Numbered from the stretch's first letter, positions 11,203 through 22,740 are shown. The stretch: DNA of 39,505 nt from Gymnopus androsaceus JB14 (GCA_009733575.1 ML769647.1:1-39505); one strand, 5' to 3'. Translations and numbers: made by a program. The notes: generated by a model not told the origin, from the sequence alone.

Positions 11203-13285
11203 CTACAAAGATGCTGCAGTAACTGTTTGATTATCCGCCTTTACAAAAGTGATAGTCCCATTCAACGAAGTAAAGTCGGAAAAGCCCAAAATCTTTCCAT
11301 CTGCATTCATCGCAGCTACTTGGAAATACGCGTACTCGTCATCTCCAGTGTAAGTCAGAACCGTTTCGAAATCTAGCTTGTCTGCGACTATTAAAGGTGA
11401 TGCTACCATTGGTTCATCGGCTGTTGATCCCAAGAGTTGCCAGGCTGTTACTTCCGTGGCACCATTCCACCAAGCGTAGACCGTAACATTACCCGAGGAG
11501 GAGGTGTTGGAGACCTGTATCGAAGGTGGAGTGGTAGGCCTGGCAATCCAATCATGCAAGAAGACACGGTACGCAGAATCTGGAACGAGACCGAATTGAA
11601 CAGACCACAAGATGTTCCCATCGGTGTCGTGTTGGGAATAGTAGGGTATTGCTCCCCAGCTAATTATATGAAAACGCATGAGTGGATGTGCGCTGCGAGT
11701 TTTCATGTAGAAGCTTACCCTACGATGGAGTCTCCAGCTGATCAGAGAAGTTGTACAGATCCCTGAGCAGTAGTGACAGTACGATCAAACGGGCTTCTTG
11801 CATTTATGAGAGAAACCGTCATGGCAGAGTCGTCGTAGTTGAGGAGGAGACCTTGCGAGAAGGGAAAGTCTTGATCAAACTCTGAAGCGCCATTATTAAA
11901 TACACTAAGTAAAATCGGTGAAATTTCATCTTTAGTGGAATATAAAAGAAAACCTTACGAAAGAGTGCTCGAGTTGTGAATTCTTGCATGGTGCTGCCAG
12001 GTGTAATTTGCGCCTGGGCCAAAAGTGAAATTGGAGTTCATCCCGCCCATCCTCCAGATGATGTCTCCATCGGGGTTTACCAAGTACAATGTGTGGCAAC
12101 TATTCAGTAGGAATGAGTCGTATGTAGGCTTTCAATTTTCAACGAAGAACGTACTGTCTCGATGAAATCAAATAGTTTCCATCGTCGTTCTTCTGAATAG
12201 AATTTATATGCTAAGACCAAAAAATTAGAGTTCGAAAAAGACTCAGCTACTTATTAGATACGCACAAAGTAATCCCAGGGATCATCGACAGTACCAGTTC
12301 CAGCCTCTCCAATTGCCGCAAAGCACTCGCTAGGATCGACATGGTCCAATGCTTGCCAAGTAAATACAGCTTCACCTGCAATCGTAGATCGAGTGAGTCA
12401 CAAAGAGAGTCGACGTCAAAAATTCCATTTGAAGTTATACCTGTGGTAATGTCAACTTCCTGTGCAGCACAATTTAGTAAGTATCCGGGATTGGGGCCAC
12501 CGAAAGCAGTCAAGTCTGCCTCTTGAATGAAATAAGACAATAAGAGAGCCGACGTCAATCGCAAATTAATCTCTTCATCAACATGGCATACCTTGGGTGG
12601 GATAGGCAGTCATGACCGCAGTCTTGTTCGGCGTGATTTGAAGCTGAGCAAAGGTGTTGAGAACGAATATGAATCACTAGACAAAGCTATCACCTCATGC
12701 ACATCAGCGCCTGTGCCAAGATTCGTAACGGTGCTGTTGAAGGATGAGTACGGGGCTCGCAATACACCGAGGAAAACGTACACGTTCGCGACGACCGAAT
12801 AGGTGTTATCAAGCAAAAGGTTGTAACCACTTCCGTGCCCTCCGGTTACTGGAGATCCATCTCCTACCCAGATGGCGAGATGATCTGCCCCTTCGTACTC
12901 TTGCAGTCCTCGCATTGAAGACTGACCAAAACCCGCGGCAAAGTAAACCATGGTACCGTTGGGGTTCATAATTAGACCTCCACCTGGCATTGCGACAACC
13001 CCTGAGAGTAATGTCAACAACCAGCTGTTTATCGTGTTAAAAGCACATGCCTTGTGGGCTGTAGAAGAAATAACCCTCGACCTGGCTGTTGGCGGGGCAG
13101 TCTGATGGCGCGAGAGCATAATTAATCTGGACAGGAGAAAACGGTGCAGCATTGTAAGTCTGAGATGGAGACAGTCCCAAAGCGCCAGATTCATAGTCCA
13201 AATCGTTGCAAAAGGCTACAGAGGCCCTTGCATGTCTAGCTAGAAAGAGTGAAAGAAAGATCGAGGCTGAAAGTGATGAAAGCAT
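11203..13285 (-). CDS. Secreted arylsulfotransferase-like protein (Arylsulfotran_2 family)
   Basis: The product starts with a signal peptide (MLSSLSASIFLSLFLARH) ending near Ala residues. The mature part reads like the fungal ASST family: NPNGTMVYFA, AIWVGDGSPVTGGHGSGY, LYLVNPDGDIIWR, then FGPGANYTWQHHARIH, in which the His pair sits where the family signature QHDAR lies. The C-terminal half has beta-strand repeats with YAWWNGATEVTAWQLLG and a terminal domain ending DFTSLNGTITFVK. Many N-glycosylation sequons are present. Bacterial ASST enzymes transfer sulfate between phenols; activity of the fungal homologues is not established. Several short introns interrupt the gene; the first exon-intron junction near 13050 is unclear, and a weak GTTATT donor or a one-base error would restore the frame. 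Confidence 0.82.
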
Positions 13286-13574
13286 GTTGGACTGAAAGTT
13301 CTCCGATACAACTTGAGGCTTTTTAAAGCAAGGACTTCTAGGGGCAGGTACTTTTCGATTGAGAACATTTGACCCAATATGTCCATGGAGAAGGCTTGAT
13401 TATCCGAGGAGACTGAATAAGCGTTTGGATGCAAATTCAATTTCGTTGTAGGGATGGCGCCTTACCTTGCGAGAATAGAGAATTATGAGCTTTTGACATC
13501 CATGGCCTGAAACCATTGGTTGACTGTTTGACATCGAACAATTCATTTTCCATACGAAGAAAAGCTTACAAACA

Positions 13575-13665
13575 CTGTGTGAGCAAAAAACTTGTTGATT
13601 ATCCGAGCGCGCCTTTGCAAAAGTCACGTCTCTGTTCAATGAAGTAAACTCGGACGTATCATATC
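13575..13665 (-). pseudogene. Duplicate C-terminal tail of the arylsulfotransferase-like gene
   Basis: The minus strand encodes SEFTSLNRDVTFAKA and then DNQQVF, matching the end of the complete gene downstream (SDFTSLNGTITFVKADNQ). The DNA is recognisably similar over about 70 bp. It lies just upstream of the complete gene on the same strand, as expected for the 3' remnant of a tandem duplicate. The frame continues without the expected stop. Confidence 0.65.
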
Positions 13666-14496
13666 TCTGAAAGGAAGATATCCATGGTTGGGATCCGAGC
13701 GCATCTTCGAGTTCAGCCAGTCGCTGAATCAAATAGTGTGTGATATTCGGTCGTATCGCTAGCATTCTGTGCAATCGAGTGATAGCCTGCACATCCTTGG
13801 CTGGATCCAATTTCTGAAGCAGTGCGAATAGCACAAGCTCCCCCGGAAGTGGATCATCCTGCTGAAATGCGAAGGTGGACTGGACATCTGGGGATAGATA
13901 TCAGTGATGATATTAAGCATGTCGAGTTCAAGTATCATTCTTGAAACATCTGGACTTTGGCTTGACAAGATTAAAAGCCCAATAAACAGCAGGAAAGCAC
14001 TGGGAAGTGGCCAGTTATATGATGTCGACATCATGGCGAAGAGTACATGTAAACGGCGGGAGTTCTGTACTGCATCAGCGGTATGCTTCTAGTCCTGCGG
14101 CGTGGTAGGCATAAAGCCGTGCAGCGGTTATGGGACTGTGTAACTGTCAGTAGAAAGCACTGGCGTTCGCAGAAGTAATAAAACATTACTGCCACCCACA
14201 AACACAAAACCATTGCCTTCAGAAGATCATACGAGTCGGACCAAGGCGAGGCGACCACGGCAGCTGCAAGGTCTCCAGAATTCATCCCTCCAACTTCCCC
14301 CATCTGCTCGAGTATCAATTTGACCTGAGCTAGCTTCGTCGAATAATGACAGTGACCACTGCATTCACAACGACGGAGCCTAATTGTTTAAGGCTTTTCC
14401 AGTAGTGGCACCCATTCCCGGAATGGTAGAAGTAAAAGTCCCAGTGCTGGTGAGGATGCTGCTGCCAGTAGTTTCCGATTCGCCATATTCGCTCAT
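13600..14496 (-). CDS. Putative membrane protein locus, structure uncertain
   Basis: Reading from 14496, a first exon encodes MSEYGESETTGSS and a Thr/Ser-rich stretch. A donor at GGGTGCC joined to CTCAG near 14320 continues as VKLILEQMGEVGGM and a hydrophobic segment with AMVLCLWVAVMFYYF. Further down, FLLFIGLLILSSQ forms another hydrophobic segment. DPLPGELVLFALLQKLDP then leads into a helical stretch (QAITRLHRMLAIRPNITHY) like an armadillo/TPR-type repeat. Frames need at least two further introns that I could not place with confidence. The 3' end merges with the duplicate sulfotransferase tail. It could be one gene, two small genes or a decayed locus. No function is assigned. Confidence 0.35.
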
Positions 14497-14925
14497 CGTT
14501 AGACCTCCAGAGCTCGATGTGTAGTATATGCTTCGATTCTGGTGGACCAAGCCCAAGTGCTCAGTTCGAGCTCTTATTGGACGAATAGTTATAGAATGAC
14601 ATTGCCTACGATTGTAATCACTCACTTTGCGTACGTGATTGCCATAAGTATTGCTTAATCTGATTCGGGGCAAGGACCGGAAAGGAGCGCTCATCCATCT
14701 TATCTTATCATTTCTTCTTTGTTCACTAACCATTCCCGAGCTGAAGACAGCGTTGACCTATCAATCGAAATTCTGTCGCCGAACAGGTTCATTTAAACTC
14801 GTCTGCGTCAACAATGACGACAAATCGTTGCGCGGTCATGCCATACGCGGTCTAGTCTGATTGGAACCGACTTGGGCAACACGATTTAAAACGAGCTGAA
14901 GCCTGATACACCTCCCATTTACAAC
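14497..14925. promoter_or_regulatory. Divergent intergenic region upstream of caleosin
   Basis: Lies between a minus-strand locus and the plus-strand caleosin and so probably holds both promoters. No distinct box other than an AT-rich stretch (GATTTAAAACG near 14882) was seen, and no gene. Confidence 0.35.
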
Positions 14926-16009
14926 ATGCCATCACTCAACGAAGACTCTTCAGCCAGAAAGCGAAACGATGAGGATACTACAATGATTAAGCATGGCGCG
15001 TTCTTTGATTCAGACGGAGATGGTATAATTTGGCCGTGCGTTAAGCCCTTTTTTTCATTATGGTCGTTCACTGAATTGTTTTCTTTAGAATCGATACTTT
15101 TCGAGGGTTCAGAGGTATTTTGCATACTTAAAACCCTTCGCAAGCAGGACTCAAATCCAAGCAGCGCTTGGCTTCAATTTTGCGCTTTCACTTCTTTCCG
15201 CAGTGGTTATTATGACCATGTCATATCCGTCGTGGCCGTCTTGGATTCCCGACCCCTTCTTCCGCATTGACCTTGACAGGCTCCGTCGAGCCAAGCATGG
15301 AAGTGACTCTGGAGCTTTCAAACGCAATGGCCAGTTCAACGATGAAGCGTTTACTGAATTTTGGATGTGAGTATTCAGTCCAAAGTCATTAATATTAGGA
15401 TATCGATGATCCTTTATACAGTCGCAACACAGTTTTTCCACATGAAGAAATTACTCCTGGACAACTTTATAATGCGGTTGCTTCCCGACGACTATCAGTA
15501 TGTGATTTCACTGGATCACCAGCGATGCTGCTAATAGATCCATAGTATGACTTATACGGGTACGTGTCCTCCCCGGGCTCTAGATCTTAGCCCAAAGATT
15601 ATCCATTTTTTCAGCTGGTTTGGTGCAATGTTCGAGTGGCTAGCTACTTGGCTCCTCCTCGGCTACTCTACATTCCACTTCAATATCAGCGTAGCCTTGG
15701 AAGCCACTTTCGAACGTGGTCCCTATGCCGGGTTCCGCGAGGCCAGTAGTGGAGGTCGTCTCACCCAAGAAGATGTCCGTAAAGTCTATGACGTTCGTTC
15801 TTCTTTCTCTTCCATTCTCTTTCGAGCTTACAATTCATTCCAGGGTACAATATTCTACACCGTAATGGACCGAGAGGTCGATAAAAGGAATATGGCTTCT
15901 ATCAAATGGAAGAAATTGCTCGTGAGTCTTTCATATGTAACTTTTTAAATAATCTCATGACATATCGTCCCCACAGCTGAAGAAAGAGACTCAGAGACTC
16001 AGAGACTGA
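14926..16009 (+). CDS. Caleosin (lipid-droplet EF-hand peroxygenase family)
   Basis: Eight exons can be placed with canonical splice sites: 14926-15035, 15089-15114, 15165-15366, 15422-15497, 15546-15559, 15615-15792, 15844-15921 and 15977-16009. They sum to 717 nt (238 residues) in one open frame. The N-terminus has the single EF-hand loop DSDGDGIIWP preceded by a conserved His (KHGAFF). A hydrophobic hairpin follows (ALGFNFALSLLSAVVIM) with the proline-rich turn YPSWPSWIPDPFF, then the second family His in RRAKHGSDSG. GWFGAMFEWLATWLLL and the KVYDGTIFY end complete the family pattern. Both His residues that ligate haem in plant caleosins appear present, so peroxygenase activity is plausible (inference). 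Exon 5 is only 14 nt long. Confidence 0.93.
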
Positions 16010-17351
16010 ACACTTATCGATATAAGCAGGTTCGTTGCATTATCCGTGCCTCGTCGATTTTTCGCTGAATATGTACCCACCAGATTTCGTTGGCATCAGC
16101 GCATTAAATAGAATTATCTACAATAATGGATCCGCTGTTTGCCTTGTATCTTCCTTATACATCGACTTGAGTGTCCTTTCATGTGAAGTTCATATCCCTG
16201 TATGTCTCTACGGCATATTTCCCGTGTTCATGATGCTGCTACCGACATCGCTCGTTCTAAGGGGAGCAGGATTCCCTCCCTTCGCTCAGGCACTTTCCGT
16301 AGCGAGTATCCCGTCTCGTCATTATTTGCTCTGCATCTAGAGGGTATGCTGTTTCTTTCTTGAAGAGTCCCCTATCCTCCTGCTAGCGCTGTGGTTATGA
16401 GCAGTTGATGAGCCATCCCCGCCGACAGCTATAAGAGTCTAACCGCTTTTATCACTAGTTAACGTACTACCTCAAATTGCTCGCGGGCTCTTCCTTTACC
16501 TATTTGGGAACACGAATATGAACAACGTGTTCTTGTTCCGTATATGGTCAGTTTTTATGTTCTGTGTTTTGGCCTTCTGTCATTCGTCTGATGTCGTTTT
16601 TTTTCTCCATTGGGAGCAGCTTTCAGTGAACAAAATTACACCCTGCGCATGCTGAGTAGGCGTGTACGGTCACCAGGAAGTCATTCAGTTATTCTATAGC
16701 TTTAGCACCCATTGTGAGCCATCGTTCCATAACTGTCAAATGTATTCAACTGCTGAAGTGCAGTACTATTTGTCTACGAGTCACAGAGTGTCTTTTATAG
16801 CTCATAAAGCTGGACAGCTGTAAGGATTCGCGATACCTTTCAAATGGCAAGAATGCGACCCCACCCCTTGGAGACTGGGAAATGGAGGGATAGGATAAGA
16901 TAGGATACAAATTATACTGGTAAAGGTCTGTTTCCGAACAATCAGTTTATTGTACTACGCTACAGCTACGGAACACACACCCCTACTACGGGAGCGATGT
17001 ACGCGTCTGAAGGTAACGCCGTCATCTGCAGGATACAAACCCAAACTAATATGTGGGTCCAGATGTATCATTCGAAACCTTAATTAACCCCAGAAAATGG
17101 TATTGATCTTCCTCGGCTGTCTATTGAAATCCTGTTCATGCATTGTGAGTGGACGGGATAAAGCAAAGAGATCGATAAGTGCCCTAGTAAGTGGCCGAAC
17201 ATATCATAATTCTCATTCATTCCTGATTAATGACAGCTTTCAGCTGCGGGTGGACCCGCCGACTCTGCAATGACTCGTCTCTGGCCTAGTTAGGTCAATC
17301 AGCACACGGCGGGCTTCGGTTCTTGCGTCAGGGGTTTTTTTCTCCGAGGCA
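16010..17351. other. Long intergenic region, possible membrane-protein relic
   Basis: A plus-strand frame at 16035-16340 is hydrophobic. A second stretch near 16465-16553 encodes ARGLFLYLFGNTNMNNV, which looks like a membrane segment and ends at a GT donor. They could be remains of one multi-span membrane protein, but no continuous splice model was found. The remainder (16560-17350) shows nothing clear apart from T/C-rich sequence just before 17352. Confidence 0.3.
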
Positions 17352-18599
17352 ATGAGTATTTTATACCATGATTCTGATTTTTACCTTTGTCCCTCCACTA
17401 CTCCCCTCCCTCAACTCAAAGTTGAAACCATCATGCAGAATTCGACCCTCGAGTTTATAAATTACGACTCTCGCGGCGAAGAGATGATCGATCCAGACAT
17501 CGAAGCACAAGCCCAGAGAGTTGCTAATGAGAAGCCTCTCGATTCGATAGCTGCATTTAACAATCCCTTTTTGACCTACAAAAACTATAATCCAGGAACT
17601 GCAGGAGACACAGGAGACCTCTGGCGCAGATTGTCTCCCGCCGAACGGCATAAGTGGAAAAGAGTCAGCGCTATAAGAAAAGCTGAGTTTGATCGCTTCT
17701 ACCCGGAAGGCAACATCTCTGGGCATCGAACGTCACCCTCAGCACTACCAGGTACAGGCAGACAACGCTACCATGGTACGTTTTTCAAGAGTATTTGAGA
17801 ACCTGCTTCTCATGGTATCAACAGCACATTCGCCATCGCAGGGTAAGCGTTCAAGTTCTCGTAGGGATGGGGTCACAAAACGCACTGCTCAGCCAGTACC
17901 TACATTGCATCGTATGTTAATTTTTGAGTATCCCATGATTCAACAGGCATTAACGCACCTCCTTTACCAAAAGATTCCCAACACCCAGAATCGAGCTTGC
18001 AATACTGCCCGATACCTCAGTGGGCTGAGCTTCACTCGACTCAATCTTCGCTAAATGCTGGTGGAATTAATTCCGCTCCATATTTTTCTCGTAATCCCCA
18101 ACCAACACACATGCAATGTAAGCTGGACCGCGAACTTCCGTGCGCCTATAATGACTTGACATCCTCCTCAGCTTTTTCCCCGTACACCAACCCACCGTCC
18201 TCTTCCTTCTCTTCCTACACTCAGTTCCCTGAGCCGAGTTCTTACCAGACTACCTTTGTACCACGATCCGTACCATATCATCAGCAAATGGTCCCTCCGC
18301 CTATGCCTATGTATACGGATCCCCAAATGCAGTCAGTTGGACAACCTAATAATGCAGGCTATAATGGAATGGGTCCGGTTGCATCTCCGAATTCCTTTAT
18401 ACCTTGGCAGTCGGGAATGAACGACCCCAACGGTGCAGCCTACGATTATCTCTACGGAGATCCTGTTGCTGGTAATGCTGCGACTCCCCAAATGGGTGAT
18501 AGGGGAGAATTTTCGTCGAACCAGTGGCCGCAACGGGAACAGCCGCATTATGGTCAAGACTACGGTAGTCGGAATCTTGAATATTACAGACGGGGGTGA
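17352..18599 (+). CDS. HMG-box-like putative transcription factor
   Basis: An N-terminal region has NNPFLTYKNYN, then WRRLSPAERHKWKRVSAIRK and EFDRFYP. This matches the order of an HMG-box (N-x-F-x-x-Y, then W-x-x-L-S/P-E-x-x-x-W, then a basic helix ending in YP), but the segment between helices is shorter than usual. A later exon encodes the basic KRSSSRRDGVTKR. The C-terminus is Pro/Ser/Tyr/Gln-rich and disordered, ending LEYYRRG. Frames change between FYPEG and ERHPQHYQ near a GGG run at about 17718-17720, most simply by one extra base. Two introns fit: one with donor GTACGT at about 17775 and a short 35-nt one at 17912-17946. A second possible start is the ATG at 17432. It is probably a nuclear DNA-binding protein; the target is unknown. 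Confidence 0.55.
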
Positions 18600-19308
18600 A
18601 ATGGTTAACATAAACCTTTATTTTATTTTATACCTGCACACAGCCAAGCGCTCAATGTGTCTCGCCTTCCAGTGCCAGTGGTTACCTTGTTCTTTTTTTT
18701 TGTCCGTTGCGACAGCTTTTCAACAGCTTCTACATGTTATTATATACCCTTACATGCCCTTGTTCTTTGTTGTGTACAATAGCCGAATATTATGTCTTAT
18801 GACTTCCATGACTTCAAATTCTACGTGCATTTTTCTTGATCTTTTCGCTATGTATGGACGTTTCGTCCGGTTGTCAAGCTGGAGGTGAGTGAAAGTTCAA
18901 CTGTGCCTGGGACGATTTAGGGACAAGAGAAAGTTGTCGTTGTCAGAACAGAGCTCACTAGGCTTCGACCTGGATCAACATGCTCACGGTAGTACGTCCT
19001 CAACCTCTTCATATTGAGATTGACACAATATTTCTGGTAAATCACAAAAAGAAAAAGTCTGTATTTAGGAAGCTAAATAAGTAGACTAAGTACCGTATAC
19101 AGCTAATAGTACAATCGGAATAAAACAAGACAATAGAAAGAGTCAGAGAGGAAGGAGGTTTGTATTGCGAAGAGAAAAGGATTCAAGGAAGACGTAGACA
19201 TATCAATTGAAAAATTCTCCGATATAAGTTGCTGACCTTGAGCGCTATTTCTTCGGATGATATAAAACAGTAAGGTAGAACGTGTTCAAGGAGAGGTTGT
19301 CATACGTA
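18600..19308. other. Convergent intergenic region
   Basis: Lies between the HMG-like gene (+) and the F-box gene (-). It is T-rich just after 18600, as in a 3' UTR. One open frame to 18888 lacks any sign of being a protein. No gene, RNA or repeat is recognised. Confidence 0.35.
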
Positions 19309-21057
19309 TTACAGTGCATATGGCGCTGCAATTGGGACGGGGGGTATCTCGCTGAGCAACTCAACCTTCATACCAGCTAAGTTGCCCAGCTGGAGCAGTG
19401 GTTGGTATACCTTGTCGTCCAGCAAACGTCCCCACACCTTCAATTCCACAGACTTCAAGCAAGCAACACCAATCTCCGACGCCAGAATCGGATCTGGCAC
19501 CCATCGAGAGAGTATAACGTTGACAAACAGCTGGTCATCATCGAACCAATCACTAAGCACCGTCAACGATAAGTGTGTCAACTTCGGAACAAGAGGGTTT
19601 CCAAAGTCATATGAGTCTTCGGTTCCGTGAGCATGAAGACGCTTAATCCATGCCATCGTAAGAGGCTCCAAACCCATCTGAGCTGGGACCATGTTTTTTA
19701 ACTGTTCTTCTATGGGTTTACACCGATGAGGTTGGTAAAATTCAAGATGGGAGAGTGCGGGTGTATGTAGAAGCAGAGCCAGGAGGTCTCGAGTGGAAAT
19801 GAATGCATCTCTCAGCTGCAGGAACGTGAGAGAGCAGCCAGAGCGGAGGATGAAGGATGTCACTTCGTGTTGTGGCCAACCCAGCTCTTCTGCATCATGA
19901 CCCACAACTACATAGGCATTGTATGTTGCATACATATTGAAATCAACAACCAGCCTTCTCAGAGCTGGATAGCATGCTGATTCCAAGATCTTCCTCAATG
20001 CTTTTGGTGGACCAGTATTCGGGCCTGCTTTTGCAAGCGAAACAGAGAGGGCCTGAAGGGTATTCAGGGTGTGATATGGAATGTCAGGCATGATGGACAA
20101 AAATGATGAGAGGGTATAGGAGAGAGATTCAAGCTCTGGGAAAAGGGATGGGGTGATAGGAATCCTGTGCTGATTGTAAAGCTTTAATTTTAGTGTTTTT
20201 ATCTGGGACCAAGGGAATACTGGTTTATCGCCCTCCATATCAGCGACACCTGAGAATGAAAGCTCATGTAGTTTTGGTGCATTGCTGAAAAGACCAAGTT
20301 CTCGGGGTGTGACTGGACAAAGGGCTTCCAATGAGGGAAAACTGGGGTTCTCTACCTCGAAAATACTTGGTAGCATTGCACCTAAATTACCCTGTGTATA
20401 AAGGGAGAGCTCCCGCCACCTTGAAGCCTGAGCAGTTAATAGTTTGCAGAATTCAGGCTCTTCAATATCAGTATCCTCGACAGCAATGTCTCGGAGGATA
20501 ATGTTTAGAGGAGCTGTGGGGCCTGCATGGTCTAAGCACCATTGCAGCGTTTCCGTGATGACATCAACGTTTTCGGTAGAACCTAGCTCCAGGGCAATAC
20601 TGGTCCAAAGAGGTTTGCATGAATTTGCGATTTCTCGCCAACGAACGCACACAGACATGAGTGTTTGTCCGGGAAGAAATATTAAACTAGGACCGATGAA
20701 ATTCATGTTACATCCAACAATGTTTGCATACATGACGAAAACGTGGTCCAAGACCTCTGTATGTAGACGCCTAACGGGAGCAAGTAGAGAGTTGTATCTC
20801 TGCCGCCGAATCTTTAGTTGCTGCTGCTTGTTCTCCAACAACTTCATTTCCGACTGGAGTCGAAGGATTCGAGCCTCGTAATGACGAATCTCGGCATCAA
20901 TATTCGTCACTATACCAAGGATTTCTGAGACTTGAGCGGCCGATGGAGGGTAGGGAGATCGAAGAAGCTGTTGAAGATCGGTAGAAGATATGGATGGAGG
21001 AGGTATAGTCGATGCAGCAGGCTGAGAGAAGTTCCTTTGGCAGATTTCGCAGAACAT
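19309..21057 (-). CDS. F-box-like protein with C-terminal leucine-rich repeats
   Basis: A single uninterrupted exon of 582 codons from the ATG at 21057. An upstream in-frame ATG at 21180 would add 41 residues unlike the family and was not chosen. The start MFCEICQRNF carries a CxxC pair. A coiled-coil follows (EARILRLQSEMKLLENKQQQL), then an F-box-like helix set (LLAPVRRLHTEVLDHVF ... VCVRWREIANSCKPLW). The rest is a series of degenerate Leu-rich repeats (LHELSFSG, IKTLKLKLYN, LTHLSLTVL). Such proteins normally bind Skp1 in an SCF ubiquitin ligase and select substrates through the repeats. The architecture is typical of the expanded agaricomycete F-box family. A damaged paralogue lies at 24971-26616 on the same strand. 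Confidence 0.85.
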   Translation of the reverse strand: MFCEICQRNFSQPAASTIPPPSISSTDLQQLLRSPYPPSAAQVSEILGIVTNIDAEIRHYEARILRLQSEMKLLENKQQQLKIRRQRYNSLLAPVRRLHTEVLDHVFVMYANIVGCNMNFIGPSLIFLPGQTLMSVCVRWREIANSCKPLWTSIALELGSTENVDVITETLQWCLDHAGPTAPLNIILRDIAVEDTDIEEPEFCKLLTAQASRWRELSLYTQGNLGAMLPSIFEVENPSFPSLEALCPVTPRELGLFSNAPKLHELSFSGVADMEGDKPVFPWSQIKTLKLKLYNQHRIPITPSLFPELESLSYTLSSFLSIMPDIPYHTLNTLQALSVSLAKAGPNTGPPKALRKILESACYPALRRLVVDFNMYATYNAYVVVGHDAEELGWPQHEVTSFILRSGCSLTFLQLRDAFISTRDLLALLLHTPALSHLEFYQPHRCKPIEEQLKNMVPAQMGLEPLTMAWIKRLHAHGTEDSYDFGNPLVPKLTHLSLTVLSDWFDDDQLFVNVILSRWVPDPILASEIGVACLKSVELKVWGRLLDDKVYQPLLQLGNLAGMKVELLSEIPPVPIAAPYAL

Positions 21058-21351
21058 GCCGAAAATAAACAGTTGAAAATGGCTAGTTGAATCTGAAAGG
21101 AAAGGATGGTGGCGATTGAAGAGGAACCGCTTAGTTTGCGCGCCTAAATAAAATTCCCGGGATCCGGGCCCGGCTACCACTTTTTCTTTTCCTCTTCGAG
21201 TGTCCGTTCTTGCTGCAGCTGCCGAGTGACTACCGCTAACTAAAAGTTTCTGTTTAACTCTTGAACTGTAGCCTTATTAGGGATGGAAGTCGGACGCGAA
21301 CACTGTTACACAGCCTCTGCTCCGAGTCGTCTATCTTGATCTCATACCACC
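21058..21351. promoter_or_regulatory. Bidirectional promoter region, F-box gene and GGPP synthase
   Basis: The two genes diverge from this 294-bp gap, so both promoters and 5' UTRs must lie in or near it. No TATA box is obvious for the synthase. Confidence 0.4.
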
Positions 21352-22740
21352 ATGTCGGCGCCCAATGCTCTCTACGATAACATCCTGGCTCGGCTCTCCG
21401 CAGAATACCACTGGACAGAACAGAATGAATCTGTCAGAAATCTTTTCTGCTTTTTCGATCTTTGCGCATATCCTAAACTGAATTCCGCAGGCCGTACTGG
21501 AACCATTCACTTTTGTAACTTCAAATCCAGGAAAAGACATGCGCGGGCGACTAATCGAAGCGTTCAATTTGTGGCTTAATGTTCCTCAAGATAAAATTGT
21601 AGTCATTGCACGCATTGTGAATATGTTACATGCTGCAAGCCTGATGTATGTTTGCGTTCAGTTCATTTATACTGCTTGCTGATTCTTTGGTTAGGGTAGA
21701 TGATATTGAAGATGACTCCCAGCTACGAAGAGGAAGACCCGGTCAGTATTCTATCGGACGAAAATCGACTTTTCTAAAGTGTAAAGTGTTCCCTTGCTTC
21801 AGTCGCCCACAAAGTCTATGGAGTCCCGCAAACTATCAACACCGCCAATTACGTCTACTTTCTTGCATTTCAAGAGTTATTCACCTTGGGGAGGTCATTA
21901 CCAACTTCAGAGGATCGGGATCCTCACGCAATAGTCAATGGTAGGCATGCTTCGTCCACGATCAAAAGAAATGAAGTAAATCGATGTTCACCCGCAGCTG
22001 AACTACTATCGCTACATCGAGGTCAAGGACTCGAAATCCTATGGCGTGACTCTCTGACATGTCCGAGTGAGGAGGAATACATTGACATGGTGAACAACAG
22101 TGCGTTATCTGTCCTCCGCTTTCGGAGCGATCCTGCGCTAATATACCCAAAACTGCAGAAACCGGTGGTTTACTTCGAATAGGGATCAAGCTTATGATGG
22201 CATGCTCGACAACAAATTCCAATATGTGTGTATAATGGCGTTCTACTCGTTCTCTTTACTTAATTTCTTCACAGAGACTATGTCCCTCTCGTCAACCTCA
22301 TTGGCGTATATTTTCAAATCCGAGACGATCTCATGAACCTTCAAAGCGCCGAGGTCGGTTCATCATCACCTCCCCACACCTCCTTCACGCTAATCTCCTT
22401 CCTTACATAGTACACAACTAACAAAGGTTTCGCCGAAGACCTCACCGAAGGCAAATTCTCCTTTCCCGTCGTACACAGTATACACGCCGACACCTCAAAC
22501 CGCCAAGTCCTCAACGTCTTACAAAAAAGACCTACTACACCGACGCTCAAGACTTATACGATCTGGTACATGAAAAATCGCACGAAATCCTTCGAATATA
22601 CGTGTGATGTGCTAGACAAGCTACATGAGCAGGCACTGGGAGAGATAAGGAGGCTGGGAGGGAATAAAGATTTGGAGAGGCTTATGGAAAGTTTTGTAGT
22701 TGATAGAGAGGCGATTTTGGGTAATGGGGATGGGATGTAG
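21352..22740 (+). CDS. Geranylgeranyl diphosphate synthase
   Basis: Eight exons with canonical sites (21352-21432, 21491-21645, 21695-21741, 21803-21940, 21998-22099, 22159-22225, 22275-22353, 22411-22740) give 332 residues. The start is [33 protein letters not shown] is the N-terminal family signature. The first Asp-rich motif is [15 protein letters not shown] and the second is [11 protein letters not shown], with KTGGL between them. This is a trans-prenyltransferase (polyprenyl synthetase family). It extends farnesyl diphosphate with isopentenyl diphosphate to GGPP, which feeds protein prenylation, carotenoids and diterpenes. DDLMNL replaces the more common DDYMNL, a conservative change next to the second Mg-binding motif. 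No terpene cyclase or P450 lies nearby, so it is more likely housekeeping than part of a cluster. Confidence 0.95.

Noticed and set aside
16035..16340. Hydrophobic 101-codon frame after the caleosin gene
   Set aside because: Could be a membrane-protein relic, but the start is arbitrary and no intron model joins it to the hydrophobic stretch near 16500.
20444..20881. 145-codon plus-strand frame inside the F-box gene
   Set aside because: Antisense to an uninterrupted 582-codon coding exon with clear domain structure.
14926..22740. Terpenoid biosynthetic cluster around GGPP synthase and caleosin
   Set aside because: No cyclase, P450, transporter or pathway regulator lies between or beside them; unrelated genes intervene, so a cluster is not supported.
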